In this document: in pieces, positions 31,278 to 39,220 of the stretch
Layout of the letters: each line of letters opens with the position of its first letter
Position numbering within the stretch: the stretch's first letter is position 1
DNA from: Myxococcales bacterium
GTDB taxonomy: Bacteria; Myxococcota_A; Polyangia; Haliangiales; Haliangiaceae
Assembly (NCBI GenBank): GCA_016794525.1
Contig: JAEUJY010000072.1
Location: forward strand, 1 to 64,000
DNA: 64,000 nucleotides
Direction of reading: 5' to 3'
Notes under the pieces: generated by a model
What the model was told of the DNA's origin: nothing
Databases searched by the model: none
What the model saw: the letters and a program-made list of their open reading frames with translations, nothing else
Made by a program: the position numbers and the translations under genes

Positions 31278-31559
31278 ATGACCACGCTCATCCGACTCGC
31301 GACCGCCCTCGCGCTCATCGCCGCGCCGCTCGCGGCGCGGGCTGACGACCCGCGTCCGGTCGCCACCGCTGCCACCCACGACGTCGCGCCCGCGAGCCGC
31401 GCCGCAGCGCCGCCGGCCGATGGCGAGGCCGCGCGCTACGCCGAGCGTGAGCGCGCGCATCCGCAGGCCGCCGACTTTCGCGGCGGCGGACGGATCGTGA
31501 TCGCGGGATCGACCACCGCGCTGGTCGTGCTGCTCATCATCCTGGTGATCCTGCTGTGA
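31278..31559 (+). CDS. PA2779-like small membrane protein
   Basis: ATG 31278 lies shortly after AGGTGG; a GTG at 31269 is an alternative. The 93-residue product has a signal peptide (RLATALALIAAPLAARADD), a hydrophilic middle and a C-terminal membrane helix (IVIAGSTTALVVLLIILVIL). Its stop overlaps the GTG start of the next gene (GTGA). Small proteins of this type, with a signal and a C-terminal helix, are commonly encoded beside C39-like PA2778 peptidases, and that arrangement is seen here. The role is unknown. Confidence 0.72.
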   Translation: MTTLIRLATALALIAAPLAARADDPRPVATAATHDVAPASRAAAPPADGEAARYAERERAHPQAADFRGGGRIVIAGSTTALVVLLIILVILL

Positions 31560-32134
31560 GGGCGCGTGTCGTCGCGGTGGCGTTCTTGCTGACGACGCTG
31601 TCGGCCGCGTGCACCGCCGCCTACCGCGGCGACGCGCGCCCGATCGCGCCGGGCCAGGTGCGCGCCGCCGATGGCTGGGTGCAGGCGACCGCGCCGGCGA
31701 TCGCGCAGCGCGCCGATGCCGACTGCGGCGCCGCGGCGCTGGCGATGGTGGTGCATCGCTGGCGGCCGTCGCTCGACCGCGCCGCGATCGCGCGGGCCGC
31801 GCCCCCGGAGGACGGCGGCATCAGCCTCGGGAGGTTGCGCGACCTGGCCCGCGCGGAGGGGCTCGACGCCTACGCGATCGCCGGCGACCGCGCCACGATC
31901 GTGCACGAGCTGCGGCTCGGCCGACCGCTGGTGGTCGGGCTGGTCCGGCCGTACGAGGGCGGTCAGCTCCGCAGCCACTACGAGGTGATCATCGCCGCGC
32001 ATCCCGACGGCCGCGTCGTCACGATCGATCCCGGCGACGCCGGCTGGCGCGTCCGCTCGTGGGCCGGCCTCGACGCTGAGTGGGCGCCCGGCGGCTATCC
32101 GACGCTCGTCGTGCTCGGGCCGAAGGCGCGGTAG
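31556..32134 (+). CDS. PA2778-like C39-family cysteine peptidase, lipoprotein
   Basis: GTG 31556 overlaps the upstream stop. The signal ends LLTTLSAAC, a lipobox. The mature part has Gln51 and Cys57 in AQRADADCGAAALAMV, His141 in LRSHYEVIIA and Asp158 in VTIDPGD, the order Q-C-H-D of papain-like C39 peptidases. Such domains cut leader peptides at double-glycine sites in bacteriocin export; here no ABC transporter or leader peptide is nearby. The pair with the small membrane protein suggests an envelope processing function (inference). Confidence 0.85.
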   Translation: MRARVVAVAFLLTTLSAACTAAYRGDARPIAPGQVRAADGWVQATAPAIAQRADADCGAAALAMVVHRWRPSLDRAAIARAAPPEDGGISLGRLRDLARAEGLDAYAIAGDRATIVHELRLGRPLVVGLVRPYEGGQLRSHYEVIIAAHPDGRVVTIDPGDAGWRVRSWAGLDAEWAPGGYPTLVVLGPKAR

Positions 32135-32249
32135 CGAGGCCGGCGCGCACGCTCGGCCGTGCGGCGCCGCTCGATCGTGCGCCCGCGCCACGGCGCGTCG
32201 GGTCTGGCGCGCGGCGGTGCGCGGCACGGCGCCTGCACTCGATCGACGC

Positions 32250-32753
32250 ATGCGTACCAACACCGTCGCCTACATGCTCCTGGGACTCGCGCTCGCGGCC
32301 GGCTGTGCGCGCTCGCAACGCGCGGACACCGTGCCGGCGGCGCCCGACTTCGCCGAGGGCGCCGCGCCGCCCGCCCGTCCGGCGCTGGCGGCGTCCGACG
32401 GCGACCGCGCGATCCCGCCGGAGGATCAGGTGCTGTTCGCGTTCGACTCGACCGAGCTCGACGGCGCGTCGCGCGCGATCCTCGACGACGTCGCGCGCTG
32501 GCTGCAGGCCGAGCCGGATCGCACCGTGCTGGTGCAAGGGCACGCCGATCGCATCGGGCCGGCCGTGTACAACGACGATCTCGCGGAGCGGCGCGCCGCG
32601 GTGGTGGCGGGCTACCTGCGCACCCAGGGCGTGCGCGCGGCGCAGCTGGTGATGACGGCGCGCGGCGAGCGCGACGCCGCGGTGGTGCCGGGCCGCGGGA
32701 ACCGCCGCGTCCTCATCTTCGCCACCGCCGAGGCCGCGACGCCAGCGACCTGA
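32250..32753 (+). CDS. OmpA-family peptidoglycan-binding lipoprotein
   Basis: From ATG 32250 the signal (MLLGLALAAGC) predicts a lipoprotein. After a Pro/Ala linker, the OmpA C-terminal domain occupies about residues 58-165: VLFAFDSTELDGASRAILDD, VLVQGHADRIGPAVYNDDLA, ERRAAVVAGYLRTQG and ARGERD. The Asp and Arg residues that contact diaminopimelate in peptidoglycan (the GHxDxxG and LxxRRA motifs) are present, with Asp in GHADRIG and Arg in LAERRA. It is similar in length and layout to Pal and so anchors the envelope to the cell wall. There is no Tol cluster around it. Confidence 0.88.
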   Translation: MRTNTVAYMLLGLALAAGCARSQRADTVPAAPDFAEGAAPPARPALAASDGDRAIPPEDQVLFAFDSTELDGASRAILDDVARWLQAEPDRTVLVQGHADRIGPAVYNDDLAERRAAVVAGYLRTQGVRAAQLVMTARGERDAAVVPGRGNRRVLIFATAEAATPAT

Positions 32754-32866
32754 GCACCACTGCGCGCACACGCAAGCGCGCGGCGTGCGGTTCGGCTCAC
32801 GCGAGGGCCTGGCGCGCGCCGTGCGCAGCGCATGCCGCGGGCACGCGGCTTGCTCGACATCGTCGG

Positions 32867-33733
32867 ATGATGACCCCACCTGCTACGACCGGTCCTGTCG
32901 TCGTCGCGCTGACGCCTGACGACGATCGCGCGGTGCTCGCCACCGCGGCGGCCGCGGCGGCCGCCGGCGATGAGCGGCTCGTGATCTGCTCGGTGGTCGA
33001 TAGCGACCGCGAGCGCGAGCCGGTGCGCGCCGCGCTGGCCGAGCAGCTCGCCGAGGCGCAGCTGTCCACGCCGCCGACGCTGACCGTGCGCGTCGGCGAC
33101 CGCACCGCGGAGGTGCTGGCGTGCGCAGCCGATCACCACGCCGCGATGGTCGTGACCGGCCCCGCGACCGCGCGTGACGGCGTGGTCGCGCGCTGGTTGC
33201 ACCCGACGCTGCCGTCGACGCTGGTGCGGGCCGCGCCCGCCGCGCTGCTGGTGGTGCGCGCCGCCGGGGCCAGCGGCGGGATCGTCGCGGCCACGGATCT
33301 GTCGACGCCCGAGCAGGCCGTGCTGCGCGCCGCGGCCGACGCCCAGGCGCGCGGCGGCGGCGACGTCACCGCGCTGCACTGCGTGACCAGCGCGCCGCCG
33401 ACCATGCTCGAGGATCTCGACGCGCCGCTCGTGACCCTCGCCGAGGTGACCAACACCGCGGCCGCGGCGCTGCGCGAGGCGCTGTGCGAGGCCGGCCTGC
33501 CCGCGGCCGCCGGACGTGTCGAGCTGGGCACGCCCGCCGACACCGCGTTGCGCCTGGCCAGCGAGCTCGACGCCGAGCTGCTGGTGGTGGGCACGCATGG
33601 CCGCACCGGGCTGAGCCGCCTGCTGTTCGGCAACCTTGCCGAGGAGCTGGTCGCGCGGGCGCCGTGCAGCGTGCTGGTGGTGCCGCTCGCGCCGCCCGCG
33701 TCGCCTGATCCCGACGCGCCGAAGCCGACCTGA
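32867..33733 (+). CDS. Universal stress protein with two UspA domains
   Basis: ATG 32867 or the adjacent ATG 32870 starts a 288-residue cytoplasmic protein. Two UspA domains follow one another. The first (about 8-135) has a degenerate nucleotide site (VTGPATARDGVVARWLHP). The second (about 140-280) has VGTHGRTGLSRLLFGNLAEE, the classical G-2x-G-9x-G(S/T)-type ATP motif with Asn in the last position, followed by APCSVLVVP. Tandem Usp proteins function as stress-linked nucleotide-binding regulators. Strong palindromes lie just downstream. Confidence 0.9.
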   Translation: MMTPPATTGPVVVALTPDDDRAVLATAAAAAAAGDERLVICSVVDSDREREPVRAALAEQLAEAQLSTPPTLTVRVGDRTAEVLACAADHHAAMVVTGPATARDGVVARWLHPTLPSTLVRAAPAALLVVRAAGASGGIVAATDLSTPEQAVLRAAADAQARGGGDVTALHCVTSAPPTMLEDLDAPLVTLAEVTNTAAAALREALCEAGLPAAAGRVELGTPADTALRLASELDAELLVVGTHGRTGLSRLLFGNLAEELVARAPCSVLVVPLAPPASPDPDAPKPT

Positions 33734-33741
33734 TCGCGGCG

Positions 33742-33792
33742 TGTTGGCGGCCGCCAACAGGCCGGGGGCGCGCGTGTTGGCCGCGCCCAACA
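33742..33792 (+). promoter_or_regulatory. Two 18-bp palindromes 33 bp apart
   Basis: TGTTGGCGGCCGCCAACA (33742-33759) is a perfect palindrome. TGTTGGCCGCGCCCAACA (33775-33792) shares the TGTTGG/CCAACA arms and is extended by GC-rich flanks. Their centres are 33 bp apart, about three helical turns. They lie between the Usp gene and a lipoprotein gene and may be operators or tandem terminator hairpins. Confidence 0.5.
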
Positions 33793-33861
33793 GGCGCGCG
33801 TCGAAGACCGCGCAATCCGGGCCTGGCGCCGCTGGTCTGAGGCGTGCAAGTCGGGTCGGCG

Positions 33862-34392
33862 ATGCTCCGATGCTCCGCCGTCGCGCTCCTCGCGCTCACC
33901 GCCTGCACCTCCCTCGATGAGGGGATCACCGATGACGACGTCGCGGCCGCCGCCGCGCTCGCCGAGGCCCCCGCCGCGGGCGTCGACTACGACGCGCAGA
34001 TCGCGCTGTGGTGTCCAGGCGCCGATCGCGCCGCCGGCGTCCCGTCGTACCGCGGCCTGGCCGGGACGTTCACGCGCCTCGGGCTGCCAGCGCCGGGCGA
34101 GCCGTCCAAGCTCAGCTTCGCGCCGACGCGCGACGAACCCGACGCCGCGGGTGCGTTCACCGGCCGCGTCGGCACCGCGACCGGCACGACGCGCCCGTAC
34201 GCTGGCGCGTTCCTCGCGCTCCCCGACAACCCGGCCATCGGCGCGGTCATCGGGCTCGACATCGGCGGCGACGGCACCGTCGATCAGACGTCATTCGTGC
34301 TCGCGCTCCGCCGCTCGCCGCTCGGCACGCTCACCGGGCTCTGCCTCGCCGGCCGCGACCATCCGTTCTTGCTCAGCCGGACGCTCTTCTGA
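33862..34392 (+). CDS. Predicted lipoprotein of unknown function
   Basis: ATG 33862 gives a compact signal (MLRCSAVALLALTAC) with a lipobox. A GTG at 33844 would add six residues. The mature part of about 160 residues has a helical start (TDDDVAAAAALAEAPAAGVD) and then beta-like segments with Gly (SYRGLAGTFTRLGLPAPG, ARPYAGAFLALPDNP-like phrases, IGLDIGGDGTVDQTSFVLAL). No motif of known function was found. The double palindrome lies 70 nt upstream and could regulate it. Confidence 0.72.
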   Translation: MLRCSAVALLALTACTSLDEGITDDDVAAAAALAEAPAAGVDYDAQIALWCPGADRAAGVPSYRGLAGTFTRLGLPAPGEPSKLSFAPTRDEPDAAGAFTGRVGTATGTTRPYAGAFLALPDNPAIGAVIGLDIGGDGTVDQTSFVLALRRSPLGTLTGLCLAGRDHPFLLSRTLF

Positions 34393-34416
34393 GCGGGGCG
34401 CGTCGACCCGCGCGCC

Positions 34417-34863
34417 TCACCCGCCCGAGAACGACCCACCCGGCGTGTTGTCGCAGGCCTGCTTGGCCGTCGCGGCGGTGCCAGGCGCATACGTATACGC
34501 CTTGTTGGTGATCCCGCCGGCCTCGGCCTTGGTGCACGTCCCGACCGCGCCGGCGCGGCAGGGCCCGTCACTCCAGGTCCCCACGCTCTCACACGCCGAC
34601 TTGATGGGCGTCACGTCGGCCGAGCCGTAGTAGTCCGAGCACGCGAGGTTCGCGATGGCGCAGCTACCCAGCAGCTTGTCCGCCGCCGGCGCCGCCGCGG
34701 GTGGCGCGGCCACCGGTGCGGGTGGCGTTGGCGCGGTCGGTGCCGCGCCGGTGGCTGGCCCGCTCGTGACCGCCGCGGGTGGCGCCGCCGGCGGTTTCGA
34801 CTCGCTCTTGCCGCACGCCACCAGGCTCAGCACCGCGACTACCAAGCACGAAGAAGTACGCAT
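34417..34863 (-). CDS. Predicted small lipoprotein with a disulphide-rich domain
   Basis: ATG 34863 follows AAGGAGT. The signal (MRTSSCLVVAVLSLVAC) contains a lipobox. A Pro/Ala-rich linker (about 50 residues, including APTAPTPPAPVAAPPAAAPA) leads to a compact C-terminal domain with six Cys residues (LLGSCAIANLACSDYYGSAD, SACESVGTWSDGPCRAGAVG, CTKAEAGGITNKAYTYAPGT). That domain probably has three disulphides. The long linker projects the domain away from the membrane. I do not recognise the family. Confidence 0.75.
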   Translation of the reverse strand: MRTSSCLVVAVLSLVACGKSESKPPAAPPAAVTSGPATGAAPTAPTPPAPVAAPPAAAPAADKLLGSCAIANLACSDYYGSADVTPIKSACESVGTWSDGPCRAGAVGTCTKAEAGGITNKAYTYAPGTAATAKQACDNTPGGSFSGG

Positions 34864-35006
34864 GGGCGTCGACTCCTTGACGCGGATGACTCCGCGCCGG
34901 GCTGATCCCACCCGTCGCCAGTGTCGGGGCGGTCGTCAATCGCGGGCGGGGCTGGCACGATGTCGCATGCTCGAGGTGGCCCGCCGCTTGCTGTCGTAGC
35001 GCGACC

Positions 35007-36107
35007 ATGTCCCGCGCTGTCGTTCTTGCCATCGCCCTGTCGCTGAATCCTGCATGTGGTGGTGGCGATGGCGACACTTCGGTCGACGCGACGCCCGCCG
35101 ACGCGGCGCCGGACGCGGCCCCGGCCTGGGCGGCGGTCGACGAGGCGGTCGGCGCCGCGTTGACGGCCAACGGCAACACCGCCGCGGGGCTCATCATCTT
35201 CGACGCCGACGACCACGAGCTGCACCGCGCGACGTGGAACGGGTTCGCGATCGATCAGCGCGTCGCGATCGCCTCGGCGTCGAAGATGATCTCGGGCCTG
35301 GTCCTGTTCGACGTGGTGCGCACCGGGCAGCTCACGCTCGACTCGACGACCGGCGGCGTGCTGGGGTGGACCGGTCCCAACGCGGCCATCACGCTGCGCG
35401 ATCTGCTGTCGTTCACGTCGGGCCTGCCGCGCGACCACGCGTGCACCAGCCAGGCCGGCGTGACGCTCGCCGAGTGCGTCGCCGCGATCGCCGCCGAGCC
35501 GCTGGTCGCCGCGCCGGGCACGCGGTTCGACTACGGCTCGACGCACTTGCAGGTCGCGGCCCGGATGGCCGAGGTCGCGACCGGGCGCACGTGGGCCGAG
35601 CTGTTCCGCGCGCGGCTGGCCGATCCGCTGGGGCTGCCGGCGGAGGTCGCGTACTTCACGTTCCCGCGCCAGAGCCTCGGGCAACAGAACCCGCTGGTCG
35701 CCGGCGGCCTGCGCGCGTCGATGGCCGAGTACGCGCCGATGCTGCGGTTGGTCTTCCACCGCGGCGTGACGTCGGCGCTGACGGTCGGCACCGCCGAGGC
35801 GTTCGCGGCGCAGGCCACCGAGCCACACCCGGGCGCGACGATCGGCGTCTCCCCCGCGGCCGGGCACGGGCTCGACTGGCACTACGGCCTGACCGCGTGG
35901 CTCGAGTGTCCGCCGCCCGCCACCGCGTGCCCGCGGCTGTCGTCGGCGGGCGCGTTCGGCTTCACGCCGTGGGTCGATCGCGAGCACGGCTACTACGCGA
36001 TCCTCGGCATGCAGCTCGACACCACCGGCACCGACGGCATCGCCAACTTCGCGCTCGACGTCGAGCAGGCGGTCCAGCCGCTCATCGTCGCCGAGCTGGC
36101 GCGGTGA
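35007..36107 (+). CDS. Serine hydrolase of the beta-lactamase / penicillin-binding fold
   Basis: A signal peptide with a lipobox (ALSLNPAC) and an Asp/Ala-rich linker precede the domain. The catalytic SxxK motif is S90-A-S-K93 (AIASASKMISGLVL). The YxS/N motif is Y176 in FDYGSTHLQVAA, as in class C-like esterases and DD-peptidases. LRDLLSFTSGLPRDHAC and LGLPAEVAYFTFPRQ fit the family. It is therefore an envelope-bound hydrolase acting on peptides, beta-lactams or esters; the substrate is not readable from sequence. It is not related in layout to the BTRD1-type hydrolase at 48358. Confidence 0.88.
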   Translation: MSRAVVLAIALSLNPACGGGDGDTSVDATPADAAPDAAPAWAAVDEAVGAALTANGNTAAGLIIFDADDHELHRATWNGFAIDQRVAIASASKMISGLVLFDVVRTGQLTLDSTTGGVLGWTGPNAAITLRDLLSFTSGLPRDHACTSQAGVTLAECVAAIAAEPLVAAPGTRFDYGSTHLQVAARMAEVATGRTWAELFRARLADPLGLPAEVAYFTFPRQSLGQQNPLVAGGLRASMAEYAPMLRLVFHRGVTSALTVGTAEAFAAQATEPHPGATIGVSPAAGHGLDWHYGLTAWLECPPPATACPRLSSAGAFGFTPWVDREHGYYAILGMQLDTTGTDGIANFALDVEQAVQPLIVAELAR

Positions 36108-36134
36108 CGTCGGGCTGCGGCGCGCGGCCGCCGG

Positions 36135-36656
36135 TCAGCGCTTGCCGAAGCCGGGGAGGGCGGTCGCTTGCGTCATCCACGCCGCCACCTGGCGCTCGTC
36201 GAGATCGCCGACCGACGCGAGGTCGACGCCGCGCGAGTCCTTGCCCATGCCGATCGGCGTGACCGGCGGGACCGGCGTCAGCGACGTGCCGCGCCCGAAC
36301 GTGAGCTTGACGTGACCGGCGAAGCCGCCGCACGAGAAGCACCAGCCGTCGCCGACGCCGTACCAGGCCATGCCCCACTTCACCGAGCGCTGGAGCGCCG
36401 GCAGGGTCCTGGCTGCCAGGGCATCGACGCGCGTGGCGATCGATCGCTGAGGCTCGGGCAGGCTCGCGATGTACGCGAAGACCGGCGCGTCGCCGAGCGC
36501 GGCCTTCGCGGGGCTCGCGCGGCCGGTCATGGCGGCCGGCAACGTGGCGAGCACCTTTGGCTTGGCCGCGGGCTTTGGCTTGGCCGCGGGCTTTGGCTTG
36601 GCCGCGGGCCTGGGCTTGACCGCGGGCTTTGGCTTCGAGGCGGTCCGCGAGGTCAT
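36135..36656 (-). CDS. DUF1801 protein with a Lys/Pro/Ala repeat tail
   Basis: The N-terminal 40 residues are a Lys/Pro/Ala repeat (KPKPAAKPKPAAKPK), resembling histone-H1-like tails, encoded by 18-bp direct repeats (36555-36640). The rest matches the DUF1801 (YdhG-like) fold: VFAYIASLPEPQRSIATRVD, SVKWGMAWYGVGDGWCFSCG and FAGHVKLTFGRGTSL. DUF1801 is a small domain of unknown function found widely. The basic tail suggests DNA binding (inference). No signal peptide is present. Confidence 0.85.
   Translation of the reverse strand: MTSRTASKPKPAVKPRPAAKPKPAAKPKPAAKPKVLATLPAAMTGRASPAKAALGDAPVFAYIASLPEPQRSIATRVDALAARTLPALQRSVKWGMAWYGVGDGWCFSCGGFAGHVKLTFGRGTSLTPVPPVTPIGMGKDSRGVDLASVGDLDERQVAAWMTQATALPGFGKR
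36555..36640 (-). repeat. 18-bp tandem repeat encoding Lys/Pro/Ala units
   Basis: CTTTGGCTTGGCCGCGGG occurs three times (36555-36608), followed by degenerate copies to about 36640, all in phase with the reading frame. Copy number is likely to vary among strains. Confidence 0.8.
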
Positions 36657-36719
36657 GCTTGATTCTCGCTGGACCGGCGGGCGGCGTCTCGCCGCGGCGC
36701 GCGTATCGGGGACCGCGCG

Positions 36720-37529
36720 CTACTTGACGCAGCGGGCGCGACCGCCCGTGTTGTCCTTCGCGAGCAGGTCGTAGTAGCTGTACATCGCGTTGTGCTTGAC
36801 GTAGAGGCCCTGATACCAGTCGGCGCCGTCGTCGATCTCGCCGGCGAGCTGGGTCAGGAAGCACGCGGCGGCGCCGCCCTCGCTCGGCACCATCGCCACC
36901 GTGTTCGCGGTGAGCGCGAAGTTGAAGAACTCGCCGAGGTTCTGGCTCACGGTGATGCAGCTCGCGGTGGCGTAGGCGCGGCCGTCGACGCTGCCCTGGA
37001 GCTTCCAGTTGGTGCCGTCGTTGACGATCGTCACCGAGTCACCGGCGCTCTGGAACGCGCCGTGGGCGTAGCCGAGCCGGTTGGTCTTCACCTCGGTGAG
37101 GAAGCAATAGCGGCCCGCGGCGACCGGGGCCAGGATCGCCGGGGCCTGGCCGGTCGTCCACGTGACCGGGGCGGTGCGCGTCGCGTTGGTGATGCAGCGC
37201 GCCCACGCTGACACCCGCTGTCCCGAATACAGCGTGTCGATGTACAGCTCCCAGTTGCCGCTCGCGTTGACGCGCACGCCCGCGCCGGCGCTGGTGCCCG
37301 CGGTCGGGAACGCCCAGGTCGTGATGTTCCCGGCGACGCCCGACAGGTAGCAGGCGCGCCCGGTCGCGCTGCCCAGGTTCATCGTCGCGTCGACGGTGTC
37401 GGCGAGAACGTAGCCAGTGTGGCCCGTGACGTCCTGCGTCTCGTCGCCGAGCTGCTCGTCTTCCGGGGAGTCGGTCATGCAGCCAGCGCCGAGCGCCAGA
37501 GCCATCGCAAGCGTGATCGCGTTCTTCAT
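36720..37529 (-). CDS. Predicted lipoprotein with three Cys-paired repeats
   Basis: ATG 37529 follows GGAGA. The signal (LAMALALGAGC) contains a lipobox. The mature protein has three repeats of about 75 residues, each with an aromatic opening and a Cys pair: ACYLSGVAGNITTWAFPTAG and SAWARCI, then YCFLTEVKTNRLGYAHG and YATASCI, then ACFLTQLAGEIDDGADWYQG and GRARCV. This fits a beta-rich surface domain. The family is not recognised. It may be an adhesin-type or envelope protein. Confidence 0.75.
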   Translation of the reverse strand: MKNAITLAMALALGAGCMTDSPEDEQLGDETQDVTGHTGYVLADTVDATMNLGSATGRACYLSGVAGNITTWAFPTAGTSAGAGVRVNASGNWELYIDTLYSGQRVSAWARCITNATRTAPVTWTTGQAPAILAPVAAGRYCFLTEVKTNRLGYAHGAFQSAGDSVTIVNDGTNWKLQGSVDGRAYATASCITVSQNLGEFFNFALTANTVAMVPSEGGAAACFLTQLAGEIDDGADWYQGLYVKHNAMYSYYDLLAKDNTGGRARCVK

Positions 37530-37638
37530 CGGAATCTCCATGTGCCGTCGAGTTGCGGCGAGCAATGGAGCCAAGCGCGACCATGCCTGTGACCGCGGTG
37601 CCGTTCATTGCCGGCCACGTCGCGCCGACGCACGACCG

Positions 37639-38751
37639 CTACCCCGCGTCGTGGGCGGCGCGCTCGTCGGGCGTCGCGGCGCGGAAGGTCGAGTACGGGT
37701 ACCACCAGCCTTCTTGCCAGTCCCAGTCGTCGGGCATGTACGGGCTGCTGCCGTATTCGGGGAAGAGCCGCAGCTCGTCGAGCGGCGTGTCGGGGAGCGC
37801 GGCGATCCACTCCTTGTCGTCCGGGCCGGTCGGGGCCGGGTTCTTTCGCACGACGTAGAACGTGTAGAGGTTGCCGACGCCGACGATGCCGAGTTCGGCC
37901 TGGAGTCGACCGAGGCGCTCGAAGGCGTGCGGCGAGCTCGGCGCCGTGGCCGGTCGCCAGGTCGTGTGCGCCTCGGACATGAGGACCGACCCGCCGACGC
38001 CGCTCCAGACCGTGGCGCGGAACGGCGCGTCGTCGCCGGGACCATCGCCGCGCGCGATCCGACACGCGAGCTTGCCGTCCTCGGCGACGAACAGCGCACC
38101 CGGCAGCGCTGTCGGCAGATCGGCGGGGAGGGGCGCGGCGGGCGGCGCGGGGACGCGCGGCGTCGGCGGCGCGGGGGCGGCCGGTGGGCCGCACCGTCGG
38201 ATCGTCTGCGAGACGTCCGGCAGCGTCACCCCGGCCGTCTCGATCTCGCAGGCGTAGAACTGCTCGTAGCGCGTGTCGCAGAACGGGCAGCGCAGCGCGC
38301 GCTCGACGAAGTCGATCTTGCCCTCGCTCGAGCGGCGCTCGTCGACGATCTCGAGCCACGCCAGGTCGACCGGCGCGCCGCTCCACCGGTCGGCGGGTTC
38401 GATCAGGTCGGGATACCGCGCGCAGACGTCACAGTCGGCGCGCGCGAGCAGCGCGCCCGCGGCCGGCGTGCGCAGGGGCCGCCCGAGGACACCGCGCTCG
38501 ACCAGCAGCTCGGCGATACCCGGGCAGCGGACCATCGCGAGGCCGAGCGCCGTCTCGCCGCGCGGCCCGACGACGTCGAGCCGTGCGCCGCGCTCGATCA
38601 GCAGGCGCGCCACCTCGCGATGGCCCTCGGCGCACGCGATCATGAGCGGCGTGCGCCCGTCGGTGTCGGGCGCGTCGATCGCCGCGCCGGCGTCCAGGGC
38701 GGCGCGGACCGCCACGAGCGCGCCGTCCCGGACCCGATCGACGAGCGGCAT
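37639..38751 (-). CDS. Ankyrin-repeat protein with zinc-binding Cys pairs
   Basis: ATG 38751 follows the TACCGT hexamer. Residues 1-110 carry three ankyrin repeats (DGALVAVRAALDAGAAIDAP, DGRTPLMIACAEGHREVARL, LIERGARLDVVGPRGETALG). Then come Cys pairs CDVCARYP and CPFCDTRYEQFYAC, a Pro/Ala linker and a C-terminal region rich in Asp, Trp and Gly (EYGSSPYMPDDWDWQEGWWY). No signal peptide is present. Ankyrin proteins mediate protein-protein contacts; the C-terminal half is not assigned. Confidence 0.85.
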   Translation of the reverse strand: MPLVDRVRDGALVAVRAALDAGAAIDAPDTDGRTPLMIACAEGHREVARLLIERGARLDVVGPRGETALGLAMVRCPGIAELLVERGVLGRPLRTPAAGALLARADCDVCARYPDLIEPADRWSGAPVDLAWLEIVDERRSSEGKIDFVERALRCPFCDTRYEQFYACEIETAGVTLPDVSQTIRRCGPPAAPAPPTPRVPAPPAAPLPADLPTALPGALFVAEDGKLACRIARGDGPGDDAPFRATVWSGVGGSVLMSEAHTTWRPATAPSSPHAFERLGRLQAELGIVGVGNLYTFYVVRKNPAPTGPDDKEWIAALPDTPLDELRLFPEYGSSPYMPDDWDWQEGWWYPYSTFRAATPDERAAHDAG

Positions 38752-38757
38752 CGGCCG

Positions 38758-38763
38758 ACGGTA
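38758..38763 (-). promoter_or_regulatory. -10-like hexamer TACCGT, 6 nt before ATG 38751
   Basis: TACCGT-N6-ATG. It is the same hexamer as at 21469, in the same spacing. Confidence 0.42.
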
Positions 38764-38866
38764 CGCGCTCGGGTGGGCCGTCGGCAATCGGGTCGGTGTG
38801 CCGGGGCGGATCCGAAATCGCCCGCGGTCGCGGGGCGACCACGCAACCGCGGCGCGGCGTGGCCGA

Positions 38867-38872
38867 TAGCGT
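38867..38872 (+). promoter_or_regulatory. -10-like hexamer TAGCGT, 4 nt before ATG 38877
   Basis: TAGCGT-N4-ATG, directly before a small membrane-protein gene. It is the same hexamer as before the M36 protease gene. Confidence 0.38.
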
Positions 38873-38876
38873 CACC

Positions 38877-39101
38877 ATGAACGACCCGCACCGGTACGAG
38901 TTCGCGCAACCCCGGACCTCGCTGGGGCGCTTCCGCGTCTACGCCGGCCTGACGTTCCTGATCGGCGGCCTGCTGGCCGCCGCCGTCGGCATGTCGCTCG
39001 GCGCCGACGGCGAGACGCTGATGTTCGTGGGCATCTGCGCGGCGTTCCTCGGCGCCGCGCGCCTGCTCCGCGGCCTGATCGGCGTGTCCTACGAGGACTG
39101 A
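38877..39101 (+). CDS. Small membrane protein with two helices
   Basis: From ATG 38877 a 74-residue product has a short cytoplasmic part and two hydrophobic segments (FRVYAGLTFLIGGLLAAAVG, ETLMFVGICAAFLGAARLLR). It could be a small integral membrane protein of unknown function. It faces the leftward gene that ends at 39221. Confidence 0.62.
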   Translation: MNDPHRYEFAQPRTSLGRFRVYAGLTFLIGGLLAAAVGMSLGADGETLMFVGICAAFLGAARLLRGLIGVSYED

Positions 39102-39220
39102 CGCGATGCATACTGGTGGCATGGCGGGCGCCTGGCGGACGCGGCTGGCTGCGCACGTCGCCAGCGCCGTGTGCAGCCCGAGGCTCATCAACGCGGGTTA
39201 CGGTGCGCGGCGCCGCGGGC

